NCBI RefSeq assembly: GCF_900626075.1
Contig: NZ_UYZY01000001.1
Span: forward strand, 992,001 to 1,056,000
Source: Clostridium transplantifaecale
GTDB taxonomy: Bacteria; Bacillota; Clostridia; Lachnospirales; Lachnospiraceae
Reading direction: 5' to 3'
DNA: 64,000 nucleotides
Shown: one piece after another, positions 19,078 through 26,682 of the stretch
How positions within the stretch are numbered: position 1 is the stretch's first letter
How the letters are laid out: the number at the start of each line of letters is the position of its first letter
Notes under the pieces: generated by a model
Databases searched by the model: none
Told to the model about the DNA's origin: nothing
Seen by the model: the letters and a program-made list of their open reading frames with translations, nothing else
Position numbers and translations under genes: made by a program

Positions 19078-19841
19078 TCTGTCTTCTCCTCCCCGTCTTC
19101 CGTATCACCACCGGCACGCTGGTGGTTTTCTTCTATCTTAACGATCTTTCCGTCGATAATATGAAATATTCTGTCTGCATATGTAGCCAGATGGTCGTCG
19201 TGGGTAACCATGACAAGCGTCTGGTTGTGCTCCCGCACGATTTTCTGCATCAACTTCAGCACCTCCATCGTCGTCCTGGAATCCAGGTTTCCCGTCGGCT
19301 CATCGGCAAAGATGATCTGGGGATGCACCACCAGCGCCCTGGCGATTCCGACTCGCTGCTGCTGGCCGCCCGACATCTGGTTCGGCATATGGTTCCCTAC
19401 CTTATCAAGGCCTACCAGATCGAGGTACTTCTTCGCCCGCTCGATTCTCTTCTTTTTGCCGATTCCCTGAAAGGAAAGGGGCAGCGCGATGTTCTCCACC
19501 GCATTCATCGTATTTAAAAGGTTGTAGGACTGGAAGATAAATCCGACCCGCTCCCGTCTGAAGGATACCAGCTGGTTTTCATTCAGCTTCTCGATGTGCT
19601 TTCCCGCAATGACTATCTCGCCTTTTGTCGGCTTCTCAAGACCTGCCAGCATATTTAACAGAGTCGATTTACCGGAACCGGACGTTCCGACTATCGCGCA
19701 GAATTCTCCTTTATACATTGTAAAATCCACACCGTTCAGGGCGTATACTTTCGTCTCACCAACGCGGTAGACCTTGTATAAGTTCTTCACCTGTATGGCG
19801 GGAACCTTCTCTTTTACAAGTTCTTCATGGCTAAGTTCCAC
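19074..19841 (-). CDS. MacB/LolD-type ABC transporter ATPase
   Basis: 255 residues. Walker A GTSGSGKS, Q-loop FIFQSYNLL, signature MSGGQQQR, Walker B IIFADEPTGNLD and switch VTHDDH are all present. The start is a GTG at 19841 behind AGGAGGAAACAAT. First gene of the three-gene operon; likely controlled by the direct-repeat box upstream. Confidence 0.94.
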   Translation of the reverse strand: MELSHEELVKEKVPAIQVKNLYKVYRVGETKVYALNGVDFTMYKGEFCAIVGTSGSGKSTLLNMLAGLEKPTKGEIVIAGKHIEKLNENQLVSFRRERVGFIFQSYNLLNTMNAVENIALPLSFQGIGKKKRIERAKKYLDLVGLDKVGNHMPNQMSGGQQQRVGIARALVVHPQIIFADEPTGNLDSRTTMEVLKLMQKIVREHNQTLVMVTHDDHLATYADRIFHIIDGKIVKIEENHQRAGGDTEDGEEKTE

Positions 19842-19885
19842 ATTGTTTCCTCCTGTGTCATATCCTGGTTTTGCTGCTCTATCTT

Positions 19886-19913
19886 ATTATACATAATAGA
19901 CTCCCATTGTCCC
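19886..19913 (-). promoter_or_regulatory. promoter of the MacB-like operon
   Basis: Minus-strand -10 TATAAT (19886-19891) with a weak -35 GGGACA 16 bp upstream. The poor -35 fits a promoter that needs an activator at the repeats just above it. Confidence 0.55.
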
Positions 19914-19924
19914 ACCTCATTTTT

Positions 19925-20008
19925 CTTAAAGTTCCTTAAAGATTTCTTACGCGGGATAAGGGCAAAATCCGATAAAACCGTTGGGTTTGTTACTAACATG
20001 TTACTAAC
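19925..20008. promoter_or_regulatory. two sets of phased direct repeats, candidate response-regulator box
   Basis: On the minus strand CTTTAAG occurs twice with a 10-bp period (19925-19931, 19935-19941). Farther up, GTTACTAAC occurs twice with an 11-bp period (19989-19997, 20000-20008). Helically phased direct repeats immediately above a weak -35 are typical of OmpR-family activator sites. No two-component genes lie in this window. Confidence 0.45.
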
Positions 20009-20082
20009 CTAATTTAGCAAAAATGTATTTTATTTAACGTTTCAAACTAAAAGACAGGTGGCCGAATCATTCTGTCTATCAA

Positions 20083-20133
20083 CAAAAAACGCCTTGTTTT
20101 CTGTTCTTACAGAAAATCAGGACGTTTTACTTT
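20083..20133 (-). terminator. intrinsic terminator after the small membrane protein
   Basis: Stem CGTCCTGATTTTCTG with CAGAAAACAAGGCG on the minus strand, followed by TTTTTTG. It lies about 40 nt past the stop at 20172. Confidence 0.75.
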
Positions 20134-20171
20134 TATTTTTTATCTGACGCAGGTAGACAAACTGTCATTGT

Positions 20172-20594
20172 TTAATTTGTGTCATTGTCAATATGTTCTT
20201 TAATTTTACGGTCAAGACCAATACTATAAAAAACGGAAACAGTCAGAACAATCAGAAAACACACAACAATGCAAGCTGGAATAACAATATTAAAGACAAG
20301 TCTGATAAATAGAGTAATTGTGAAAAAGGCTACCAGAATAACCAGAGGAAGATTTGTTTTTACCACAGCATACTTCCCGTAAAGCTCCTGTGACACTCTT
20401 CGATAGTTTTTTTCAATCCTGCTCTGTTGTTCGCTTTCTGGCTTTGAAAGTCCAACATATAAAAATTTTGCGGAAATTGCTAATGTAATGCCCCACTGCC
20501 ACCAATCAGCTTTTATTATGTTCAATGCAAACAGCGGCAAAGCACAAAGCGAAATAAAACCGAACACAAAATAGTTTTTATGATATATTTTCAT
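20172..20594 (-). CDS. hypothetical membrane protein
   Basis: 140 residues with four predicted helices (YFVFGFISLCALPLFALN; WWQWGITLAISAKFLYVGL; LPLVILVAFFTITLFIRLV; IVIPACIVVCFLIVLTVSV) and a charged loop ESEQQSRIEKNYRR. No family recognised. GGGGG lies about 8 nt before the ATG. Its base composition is more AT-rich than that of its neighbours, in a patch of small accessory genes. Confidence 0.7.
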   Translation of the reverse strand: MKIYHKNYFVFGFISLCALPLFALNIIKADWWQWGITLAISAKFLYVGLSKPESEQQSRIEKNYRRVSQELYGKYAVVKTNLPLVILVAFFTITLFIRLVFNIVIPACIVVCFLIVLTVSVFYSIGLDRKIKEHIDNDTN

Positions 20595-20851
20595 GCGGTA
20601 CCCCCATTACTTCCAGTTTATCAAATACACCTTATCTGCCTGAGATGAATCAGCCTGACAAATTTTTTAAGTTGCTGAATATAACATTTTCTTTTTTCTA
20701 ATTCTTCCTGCATATACCTCCTTCCCATCAGTATTTTTTACATTATAACATATACAATATTAGAAATAAACTTTCGCCCTGAAAGATAATGTCTCATCAT
20801 TTTTTACGACATTATAGGTACAATATCATTCGGATATAAGATATGGATAAA

Positions 20852-20879
20852 GCGGCAGGTTTCTTCCCTGCCGCCTTAT
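20852..20879 (-). terminator. terminator of the ribbon-helix-helix gene
   Basis: GCGGCAGG (20852-20859) pairs with CCTGCCGC (20867-20874), extended by GATAA/TTATC. It sits directly after the stop. Confidence 0.6.
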
Positions 20880-21041
20880 CTATTCTATCTTTCCATGCTG
20901 TTTCTCATGTTCTGCAATCGCCTGTCTGATCAGATACAGGACTTCTCCGTTGATGGAACGCCCCTCATATTCCGACAATATAGTCAGTTTCCGATGCGTG
21001 TTTTCATCTATTCTCAATCCAAGATGTTTATTCTTTTCCAT
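20880..21041 (-). CDS. small ribbon-helix-helix (Arc-type) DNA-binding protein
   Basis: 53 residues from the ATG at 21041, which has TGGAGGAAA upstream. The sequence HLGLRIDENTHRKLTILSE followed by GRSINGEVLYLIRQAI is an Arc/MetJ-type fold: beta strand, helix, and the RSINGEV turn. Such proteins bind DNA as dimers; no toxin partner is adjacent. Confidence 0.75.
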   Translation of the reverse strand: MEKNKHLGLRIDENTHRKLTILSEYEGRSINGEVLYLIRQAIAEHEKQHGKIE

Positions 21042-21224
21042 GTATTTTCCTCCAAAGTTTAATATCAAGTACATTTTAAGTACGTTTTGTGATACAATGT
21101 TGCAAATGGACTTGTTTTAAGTACACAATATTTTCCCGGATTTGACCATAAAATAATTTCCATTATTTACCATTGGAAATAAAGGAACACAGTGATATTC
21201 TTTAATAATAGGGAGGAAAAAAGT

Positions 21225-21416
21225 ATGAAAAGGAACCATATAAAAAATAATCTTATTTATTATTGGTCTGTCCTTGATGTTGTTTTAACCGGACTCTCCG
21301 GCTATATTATCCATTATGTTAAAACGGGGAAATTACCCCCGAAAAGAACGAAATATAGCCAAAATGAAATACTGGAAGAACTGAGAAAAATTGCGGAAGA
21401 AGCAGACGGGCAATAA
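21225..21416 (+). CDS. small single-helix membrane protein, paralogue of the gene at 22268
   Basis: 63 residues from the ATG at 21225 behind AGGGAGGAAAAAA. IKNNLIYYWSVLDVVLTGLSGYIIHYVKTGK is a membrane segment; the C-terminal half (EILEELRKIAEEAD) is a charged helix. The first 35 residues match the product of 22268-22495 closely (KNN.(L/I)YYWSV.DV..TG and VKT.K). No known family named. Confidence 0.7.
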   Translation: MKRNHIKNNLIYYWSVLDVVLTGLSGYIIHYVKTGKLPPKRTKYSQNEILEELRKIAEEADGQ

Positions 21417-21531
21417 CCATTTACCCTGCTGTCCTTATCTTCCGGGTTTCATACTTTCCCAACTGCCTGTGCTGAAATTTCAGGCTGGAAGCTCGTAAAT
21501 CATAGCACATACAAATGAAAGGGGTAACATT

Positions 21532-21756
21532 ATGACTATAGAGGAAATCTACTCCTGGTACGCAACCGGACCGCGCGAAGAGATCGCCGGTGACCATTCT
21601 CCTACCAAAGCAGAAAACAGGCTGATAGAAATGATGCGCGCCCATCCGGATGGGGAAGTCATGGAGACTCTCCTGGTGGATGTAATCGCCGACTGGGAGG
21701 AATATGGCTTCAGGGGTGGCTACCTGATGGCTTTAGGACTATTAACAGCCAAATAG
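21532..21756 (+). CDS. small hypothetical protein
   Basis: 74 residues, acidic. It begins MTIEEIYSWYATGPREE and ends YGFRGGYLMALGLLTAK, a layout reminiscent of small DUF6809-like phage/accessory proteins that end in a GFrxGxxL helix; this similarity is weak. AAAGGGG lies 8 nt before the ATG. Translation is probable, function unknown. Confidence 0.6.
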   Translation: MTIEEIYSWYATGPREEIAGDHSPTKAENRLIEMMRAHPDGEVMETLLVDVIADWEEYGFRGGYLMALGLLTAK

Positions 21757-21854
21757 ACCGAATAGGGATGTTGAAATAAGGCGGCAGCTGATTTTCAATG
21801 TCCCTTCACTATATATCAGGGAATTTCCCGTTTTCAGGATCTGCCTGCTAAAAA

Positions 21855-21887
21855 GGCAGCCAATTCTTCAGGCTGCCCTACTTTTTT
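21855..21887. terminator. bidirectional terminator
   Basis: GGCAGCC (21855-21861) and GGCTGCC (21871-21877), with TTTTTT on the plus strand and TTTTT on the minus strand. It separates the convergent small gene and the XRE gene; the plus-strand T-run overlaps the XRE stop region. Confidence 0.8.
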
Positions 21888-22081
21888 CCTCTGCCTAAGA
21901 TATAGTCCGCGCTCACGCCGTACAAATCGCACAGTTTCAGCAGATGTCTAATCGGCAGCTCCGACGCCCCTCTCTCATAACGCGCGTACATTGTCTGACT
22001 GGTGCCCAAATAATCGGCAACCGTCTGCTGTGTCATGTCACAGTCCTCTCTCAGATCTTTGATAATTTTCACATATTCCAT
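21878..22081 (-). CDS. XRE-family (Cro/CI) HTH regulator
   Basis: 67 residues, essentially a single HTH_3 domain: DCDMTQQTVADYLGTSQTMYARYERG with the following PIRHLLKLCDLYGVSADYILGR. Such minimal repressors control themselves and a neighbouring gene. AAAGGGGATAATG precedes the ATG. It is divergent from the small membrane gene at 22268. Confidence 0.88.
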   Translation of the reverse strand: MEYVKIIKDLREDCDMTQQTVADYLGTSQTMYARYERGASELPIRHLLKLCDLYGVSADYILGRGKK

Positions 22082-22267
22082 AATTACATTATCCCCTTTA
22101 GTGAAAAAAGGATAACATAGTAAACATATTTACTATTGATTTTAGTACATATATTTACTAAACTATTTTCTAAAGGAGGGTAAAAGCTGACAGCGGTTAA
22201 TTTGCGGGCTGCGATTGCCGCATCATCCATTTACATATCGGGTTTATGAAAAACAGAAGGAGGAAAA

Positions 22268-22495
22268 ATGAGAAGTAAATGGCACCAGTTAAAAAACAAC
22301 ATTCTGTATTATTGGTCCGTTGCCGATGTTGCTGTAACCGGCTTTGTATTTCACATTGTACATATCGTGAAAACGCGAAAACGGCCCACTATGATGTCTA
22401 AAGAAATGCTGGAAGAATTAGAAAGGCTTGTGGAAGAAGACAGGCAAGCCAGGAAGAAACATACTCCCCCCAGGGAACCTGAGCCGAAGGGTTAA
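22268..22495 (+). CDS. small single-helix membrane protein, paralogue of the gene at 21225
   Basis: 75 residues. LKNNILYYWSVADVAVTGFVFHIVHIVKTRK aligns with its paralogue 1 kb upstream; then EMLEELERLVEEDRQARKKH, a charged helix, and a Pro/Glu-rich tail. GGAGG lies 6 nt before the ATG. Divergent from the XRE gene, which may regulate it. Confidence 0.68.
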   Translation: MRSKWHQLKNNILYYWSVADVAVTGFVFHIVHIVKTRKRPTMMSKEMLEELERLVEEDRQARKKHTPPREPEPKG

Positions 22496-22593
22496 TGTGC
22501 CAAAGCGCCTCTGAAAACAATTGCCCTGAGGCGCTGCCGGGCGGCTGATTTACCATAACTGCCCGTGACCGCCGGACTCTTCCGAAACGGTTC

Positions 22594-22625
22594 GGCATCT
22601 AATAAGATGCCTTGTTTTCCTGTTC
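22594..22625 (+). terminator. intrinsic terminator upstream of pyrBI
   Basis: GGCATCT-AATA-AGATGCC followed by TTGTTTTCCTGTTCTTTT. It ends the transcript of the small membrane gene. Confidence 0.75.
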
Positions 22626-22776
22626 TTTTCTTCTCTGCCTATTTTTTAATCATACTACAGAATCCTTTAAAAGAAAATGCTCCATAAAAGGACCCGGATT
22701 CCTTGTGTTACGTCTAAAGTACTCACATCGTTCCATTTTTTTTACAAAACCTATGGTAATCTGACCTGAAATGCTA

Positions 22777-22782
22777 TATAAT
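22777..22782 (+). promoter_or_regulatory. -10 box of pyrBI
   Basis: TATAAT 31 nt before the pyrB ATG. The -35 at 17 bp (TGGTAA) is poor. The leader is only about 25 nt, too short for a long attenuator. Confidence 0.55.
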
Positions 22783-22813
22783 ATTTTTCAAAAAGCATAA
22801 AAAGGAGAGCCAA

Positions 22814-23737
22814 ATGAGACATTTGTTAAATCCCTTAGATTTTTCTGTCGAGGAGATCGAGCTGCTGCTTGATCTGGCTTCTGATATTGAGAAGAACCCC
22901 GGCAGGTACGCCCACGTATGTGACGGCAAAAAGATAGCAACCCTGTTTTACGAGCCAAGCACCAGAACACGTTTAAGCTTTGAAGCGGCAATGTTAAACC
23001 TGGGAGGCAGCGTATTAGGTTTTGCTTCCGCCGATTCCAGTTCTGCTGCAAAGGGCGAAAGTGTTTCTGATACAATCCGGGTTATTTCCTGCTTTGCAGA
23101 TATATGTGCCATGCGTCATCCCAAAGAGGGCGCCCCTATGGTAGCTTCTACCAAATCTTCTATTCCAGTTATCAATGCCGGCGACGGCGGCCATCAGCAT
23201 CCCACCCAGACATTAACCGATCTAATGACAATCCGCTCTTTAAAAGGAAGAATTGACAATCTGACGGTCGGACTCTGCGGTGACCTGAAATTCGGACGTA
23301 CAGTCCATTCGCTGATTAACGCACTGGTCCGCTATACCGGAATCCGCTTCGTGCTGATTTCCCCGCCGGAACTGCGTGTACCGGAATACATCCGCGAGGA
23401 TGTGCTGGACGCCAACCATGTTGAATACAGGGAGCTTGAGAACCTGGACGACGCAATGCCGGAACTGGACATCCTCTACATGACCAGAGTCCAGAAAGAG
23501 CGCTTCTTCAATGAGGAAGATTATATCCGCATGAAGGACTGCTATATCCTCGACAAGAAGAAGATGGATTTGGCAAAGGACGATATGTTTGTCCTGCACC
23601 CTCTTCCCAGGGTAAATGAAATCTCCGTGGAAATAGACGACGATCCGCGCGCCGCTTATTTTAAGCAGGTGCAGTATGGAGTGTATGTGAGAATGGCATT
23701 GATTATGACATTACTGGAGGTGGAAAAACCATGTTAA
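22814..23737 (+). CDS. pyrB: aspartate carbamoyltransferase catalytic subunit
   Basis: 307 residues, the usual length. It condenses carbamoyl phosphate and aspartate in the committed step of pyrimidine synthesis. The carbamoyl-phosphate loop STRTRLSFE (S49-T50-R51-T52), SSSAAKGES with its active-site lysine, and the HPTQ motif are present, as is the C-terminal [10 protein letters not shown] aspartate site. AAAAGGAGAG precedes the ATG. It overlaps pyrI by 7 nt. Confidence 0.97.
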   Translation: MRHLLNPLDFSVEEIELLLDLASDIEKNPGRYAHVCDGKKIATLFYEPSTRTRLSFEAAMLNLGGSVLGFASADSSSAAKGESVSDTIRVISCFADICAMRHPKEGAPMVASTKSSIPVINAGDGGHQHPTQTLTDLMTIRSLKGRIDNLTVGLCGDLKFGRTVHSLINALVRYTGIRFVLISPPELRVPEYIREDVLDANHVEYRELENLDDAMPELDILYMTRVQKERFFNEEDYIRMKDCYILDKKKMDLAKDDMFVLHPLPRVNEISVEIDDDPRAAYFKQVQYGVYVRMALIMTLLEVEKPC

Positions 23738-24156
23738 ATATCAGCGGATTAACAGAAGGCATTGTCCTGGATCACATCCAGGCCGGAAAAAGCATGGATA
23801 TCTATTTTAAACTGGGCCTGGAAAAGCTGGACTGCCAGACCGCCATCATCAAGAATGCCAAGAGCAGTAAGATGGGCAAAAAAGACATCATCAAGATCGA
23901 CGGAGGCCTCGACCTGGTGAACCTGGATATCCTTGGCTATATCGATCACAATATCACAATCAACATCATCAAGGACGGTCATATCGTAGAGAAAAAGAGG
24001 GTGAGGATGCCAAAGAAGATTACCAATGTAATCTACTGCAAGAACCCACGCTGCATCACCTCCATCGAGCAGGAACTTCCGCATATTTTCTACCTTGCGG
24101 ATGAGAAAAAAGAAATCTATAGATGCCAGTATTGTGAGGAGAAATATTCAAAATAG
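23731..24156 (+). CDS. pyrI: aspartate carbamoyltransferase regulatory subunit
   Basis: 141 residues. An N-terminal nucleotide-binding domain ([20 protein letters not shown]) is followed by a C-terminal zinc ribbon with four cysteines (CKNPRCITS then [10 protein letters not shown]) that docks on PyrB. GGAGGTGG lies within the end of pyrB. In enterobacteria this subunit gives CTP inhibition and ATP activation, so allosteric control is expected here. Confidence 0.96.
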   Translation: MLNISGLTEGIVLDHIQAGKSMDIYFKLGLEKLDCQTAIIKNAKSSKMGKKDIIKIDGGLDLVNLDILGYIDHNITINIIKDGHIVEKKRVRMPKKITNVIYCKNPRCITSIEQELPHIFYLADEKKEIYRCQYCEEKYSK

Positions 24157-24172
24157 GGGGGTGATTGAGAAA

Positions 24173-24467
24173 TGAGGACGCCGCCGTCAGGCCAGGGACC
24201 GGGGTGGTGAGGGGGATCGATGAGTCTTTCGTCCCGGGCGTCAGGTTGTCGCGGGCGGGGAATCCGGGCAGAAAAAGTTCCTCCGGGAAACGCTTGCGCT
24301 CGTTGGAGTACATAACGGTCACTAACCTCGAAAATACCTCGGTAAGTGCCGATGAACTCCCAGGTTCCCTCCGGAATCTTTTTCTCCCTTCTTCCCCCCA
24401 GGAAAGTTATGGCTGGGACGAAAGACTCAGCCAAGACGGCTGCCCGGCCCCTGGCCTGCGGCGGCTG
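24173..24467. repeat. large imperfect palindromic repeat, copy A
   Basis: The 5' arm begins TGAGGACGCCGCCGTCAGGC and the 3' arm, read in reverse complement, begins CCGCCGCAGGCCAGGGGC. Both arms then carry TGAGTCTTTCGTCCC (about 24220 and 24414), a GGGGAA..AGAAAAAG..TTCC block and a GAGGTATTTTCGA core near the centre. The whole could fold as a hairpin of nearly 300 nt. No transposase is encoded. Confidence 0.8.
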
Positions 24468-24664
24468 ATCTGTCCTATTCCTTCAATGGGGGAGGCGCTT
24501 GTCGCTGCCACTACGTTTCTCAGGATGCCTAAAAACTATATCCTCTTCACGATGAGACTGTGTAAGCTTATAATCTTAGAGTGTTTATTCCGATACTCTT
24601 TTCATGCAGTCCAAGACATCGTCAGAATGTAAAAGAATCGCAACTATATGGTGGCCGCGACAAT

Positions 24665-24985
24665 ACCACCGCCGCACTTGACGAAAGAGACAATCAGCCC
24701 CTGACGCCGGCGGACGGGGCAACACACTTCGCTGAGTCTTCAGTCCCGTCGACAACCTGCCCGGGGAAGGAAGGAGAAAACTTTCCGAAGGGAGACCTTG
24801 GAATCCGCCGGTGCTTGATGAGGTATTTTCGAATCTAGCATCCGCTGCGCATTCCACAAGCGGAAGCGAGTCCCCGTAGGAATTTTTTCTCCTGGATTCC
24901 CCCTCACCACACCCTACCAACCGGGACTGAAGACTCATATACACCCACCCACTCCCCCGTCCGCCATCTTACAGAGGCGTCCTCA
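24665..24985. repeat. large imperfect palindromic repeat, copy B (inverted relative to A)
   Basis: The 3' arm in reverse complement begins TGAGGACGCC and carries TGAGTCTTCAGTCCCGG, GGGGAATCC, AGAAAAA, TTCCTACGGGG, CGCTTCCGCT and TCGAAAATACCTC in the same order as the 5' arm of copy A. Its 5' arm likewise matches the 3' arm of A. The composite therefore has terminal inverted repeats TGAGGACGCC/GGCGTCCTCA. Confidence 0.78.
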
Positions 24986-25002
24986 CATCTCAACTAAATC
25001 CC

Positions 25003-25031
25003 TAGACAAATACGAAAAAATATGATAAACT
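25003..25031 (+). promoter_or_regulatory. rnpB promoter
   Basis: -35 TAGACA (25003-25008), 17-bp spacer, -10 TAAACT (25026-25031). Transcription would begin near 25040, at the RNA's 5' end. Confidence 0.75.
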
Positions 25032-25042
25032 TGTAACGTTTT

Positions 25043-25398
25043 GAGTAAGACAAATGGCCGCGGCTGCAGGACCGAAAGGCTGCAGGTGAGGAAAGTCCGG
25101 GCTTCACAGGGCAGGATGCCAGATAACGTCTGGTGGAGGCGACTCCAAGGACAGTGCAACAGAAATATACCGCTGGACAGGCACGTTGTGCCGGTTCCAG
25201 TAAGGGTGGAAGGGCAGTGTAAGAGACTACCGCCCGGCTGGTAACAGCCGGGGCACATGTAAACCCCATCCGAAGCAAGACCGAACAGGAGGCGTAAGGC
25301 GGCCCGTCTGCCTCCGGGTAGGTCGCTTGAATTTACCGGCGACGGTAAAACTAGATAGATGGCCATTCAACGACATAACCCGGCTTATCGTCTTGCTC
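25043..25398 (+). ncRNA. rnpB: RNase P RNA, class A
   Basis: About 356 nt. Ends GAGTAAGAC and GTCTTGCTC pair as P1. The conserved regions are GAGGAAAGTCCGGGCTTC (CR-I, about 25090), ACAGTGCAACAGAAATA (CR-II/III), GGTAAACCCC-like GTAAACCCCATCCG, and CCCGGCTTATCG near the 3' end, which pairs with CR-I as P4. This is the ribozyme that matures tRNA 5' ends. The layout with the usual A-type helices matches Clostridia. Ends are set by the P1 pairing and are approximate by a few bases. Confidence 0.95.
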
Positions 25399-25459
25399 AA
25401 AACATTATTATATCTAACTTTGAATCTGCCGCACCAGGCTGAACTCTTCTGAAATTTTT

Positions 25460-26476
25460 CTAAAGGCTGTTATCCTTCTTTTCCCGCCCCCTAAATTCCT
25501 TTGTGAAAATAAACGGCACGAATAATACCATATTAAAGATCAGGAGCAGCAGGACATCCTTCCAGCCGATTAACTGATTATGAATCACGGCTGCATTTCC
25601 GCTGTTCAGCACGGCTATCAGATTATTATTCAGAAAATGCAATATCACCGGAACCCAAATATTGTTGGTCTTCAAATAGGTATAGGAAAAGAAAATGCCT
25701 ATTCCGATACAGGTGATCTGTTGGGAAAGTATGCTTTGAAGCCAGGTCTCCGGGCTATAATAGAATATATTAATCGGCAGATGCCAAAGTCCCCACAACA
25801 CTCCCAGCAGCAGTACACCCCGAACCTTACCAAAGTGCTTTTGCAGAAACGGTGCGAAGTAATATCTCCACCCATATTCTTCGCCAAAAAAGGCTGTAAA
25901 TACAAGAAAAAAGTTGACCGGCAATATAAAAATCATGCTGTAAAACCGTGGATTTTGAAATATTTGTGCGAATTCATCCATCTGGCCGCCGGCTAAATAA
26001 GACAGAAAAACCCTCCCTAAATATAGCCCTAAAAATAATATAACCATCAGCGCAGACGCTTTTCCATTATGTGCCCTTAACCCGTATGATTCCCGCTTTT
26101 CCTTCTTCTCTGCAAAAAGAATGAGCCAGGAGGCAACAGAACCTATGATTATAACCAAATTAAGAAATGCAATAAATCCCGGATTAGCTACAAACACACT
26201 GGCAATCGTCATCAGACAAATCACTGCCGTAATTGTGATAAAGAAAAAATAAAATCTTCTGGGAACCAACTCATCCTCTTTTTTTACCACCAGTATTGCC
26301 AGCATGATGCCTGCTGCCGGATAATACATCTGAGCATTTGGAAAAAAGCTCACATCGATTCCCCTGTTATACGCATACCCCATCAAAATGCCCATTAGAT
26401 ATGGCAGTACAAAAGCAACAGACAGGAATATAAGCAATTGCTTCTTTTCAACCATCTCAATTTTACTTTGATTCAA
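25460..26476 (-). CDS. CPBP family intramembrane glutamic endopeptidase-like protein
   Basis: 338 residues if translation starts at the TTG at 26476, which has AAAGGAG 5 nt upstream; the ATG at 26455 lacks a site. About eight membrane helices. The CAAX/CPBP motif 1 reads FFGEEYGWRYYFAPFL (EExxxR) and motif 2 is VLWGLWHLPIN with its histidine; a third, HFLNNNL, follows. The family cleaves prenylated or membrane peptides and often serves bacteriocin maturation or immunity; no bacteriocin gene is nearby. Confidence 0.85.
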   Translation of the reverse strand: MNQSKIEMVEKKQLLIFLSVAFVLPYLMGILMGYAYNRGIDVSFFPNAQMYYPAAGIMLAILVVKKEDELVPRRFYFFFITITAVICLMTIASVFVANPGFIAFLNLVIIIGSVASWLILFAEKKEKRESYGLRAHNGKASALMVILFLGLYLGRVFLSYLAGGQMDEFAQIFQNPRFYSMIFILPVNFFLVFTAFFGEEYGWRYYFAPFLQKHFGKVRGVLLLGVLWGLWHLPINIFYYSPETWLQSILSQQITCIGIGIFFSYTYLKTNNIWVPVILHFLNNNLIAVLNSGNAAVIHNQLIGWKDVLLLLIFNMVLFVPFIFTKEFRGREKKDNSL

Positions 26477-26618
26477 CACGGCTCCTTTCTTGTTTACACA
26501 TGAATATAGATGAAACTCTCCATATACTCTGACCAACATGAAAAATTTCCAAATCACCTGCGGCACAGTCAAAATGCAGCAACCGCCTGACCGAATAGTT
26601 CGGGTCATTGAGCCAGAA

Positions 26619-26673
26619 ACGGCATCTGTCCCAGTCATGCAATGCTACCTGGCATGACTGGGATAGATGCCGT
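26619..26673. terminator. 22-bp stem-loop between the kinase and CPBP genes
   Basis: Two 22-nt arms (26619-26640 and 26652-26673) beginning ACGGCATCT and ending AGATGCCGT are complementary except for one G-T, around an 11-nt loop. It follows the kinase stop at once. The T-tract is poor, so a processing or mobile-hairpin origin is also possible. Confidence 0.6.
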
Positions 26674-26682
26674 CCGAGACGC

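Larger units (their letters stand above)
19842..20171. other. control region upstream of the MacB-like operon
   Basis: 330 bp with the promoter, the direct repeats and the terminator of the next gene. A 61-residue reading frame here has no domain or ribosome site and is not called. Confidence 0.6.
22496..22813. other. intergenic region with terminator and pyr promoter
   Basis: 318 bp. It holds the hairpin AGCGCCTC/GAGGCGCT (about 22504-22536), the terminator at 22594-22611 and the pyrBI promoter. No attenuator peptide or PyrR-type anti-terminator is evident in the short leader. Confidence 0.6.
24157..25042. other. gene-free region between pyrI and rnpB filled by nested inverted repeats
   Basis: 886 bp. 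Reading frames on both strands overlap each other, lack ribosome sites and mirror one another because the DNA is palindromic, so none is called. It contains element A, an AT-richer spacer (24468-24664), the inverted element B and the rnpB promoter. The pyrBI transcript has no conventional terminator other than these hairpins. Confidence 0.8.

Noticed and set aside
22496..22813. PyrR-type or translational attenuator before pyrBI
   Set aside because: The -10 lies 31 nt from the start codon, so the leader is too short; the hairpins upstream belong to the preceding gene.
24117..24944. Open frames of 85-155 codons on both strands between pyrI and rnpB
   Set aside because: They mirror one another across the palindromic repeats, have no ribosome sites and no domains; they result from inverted-repeat DNA.
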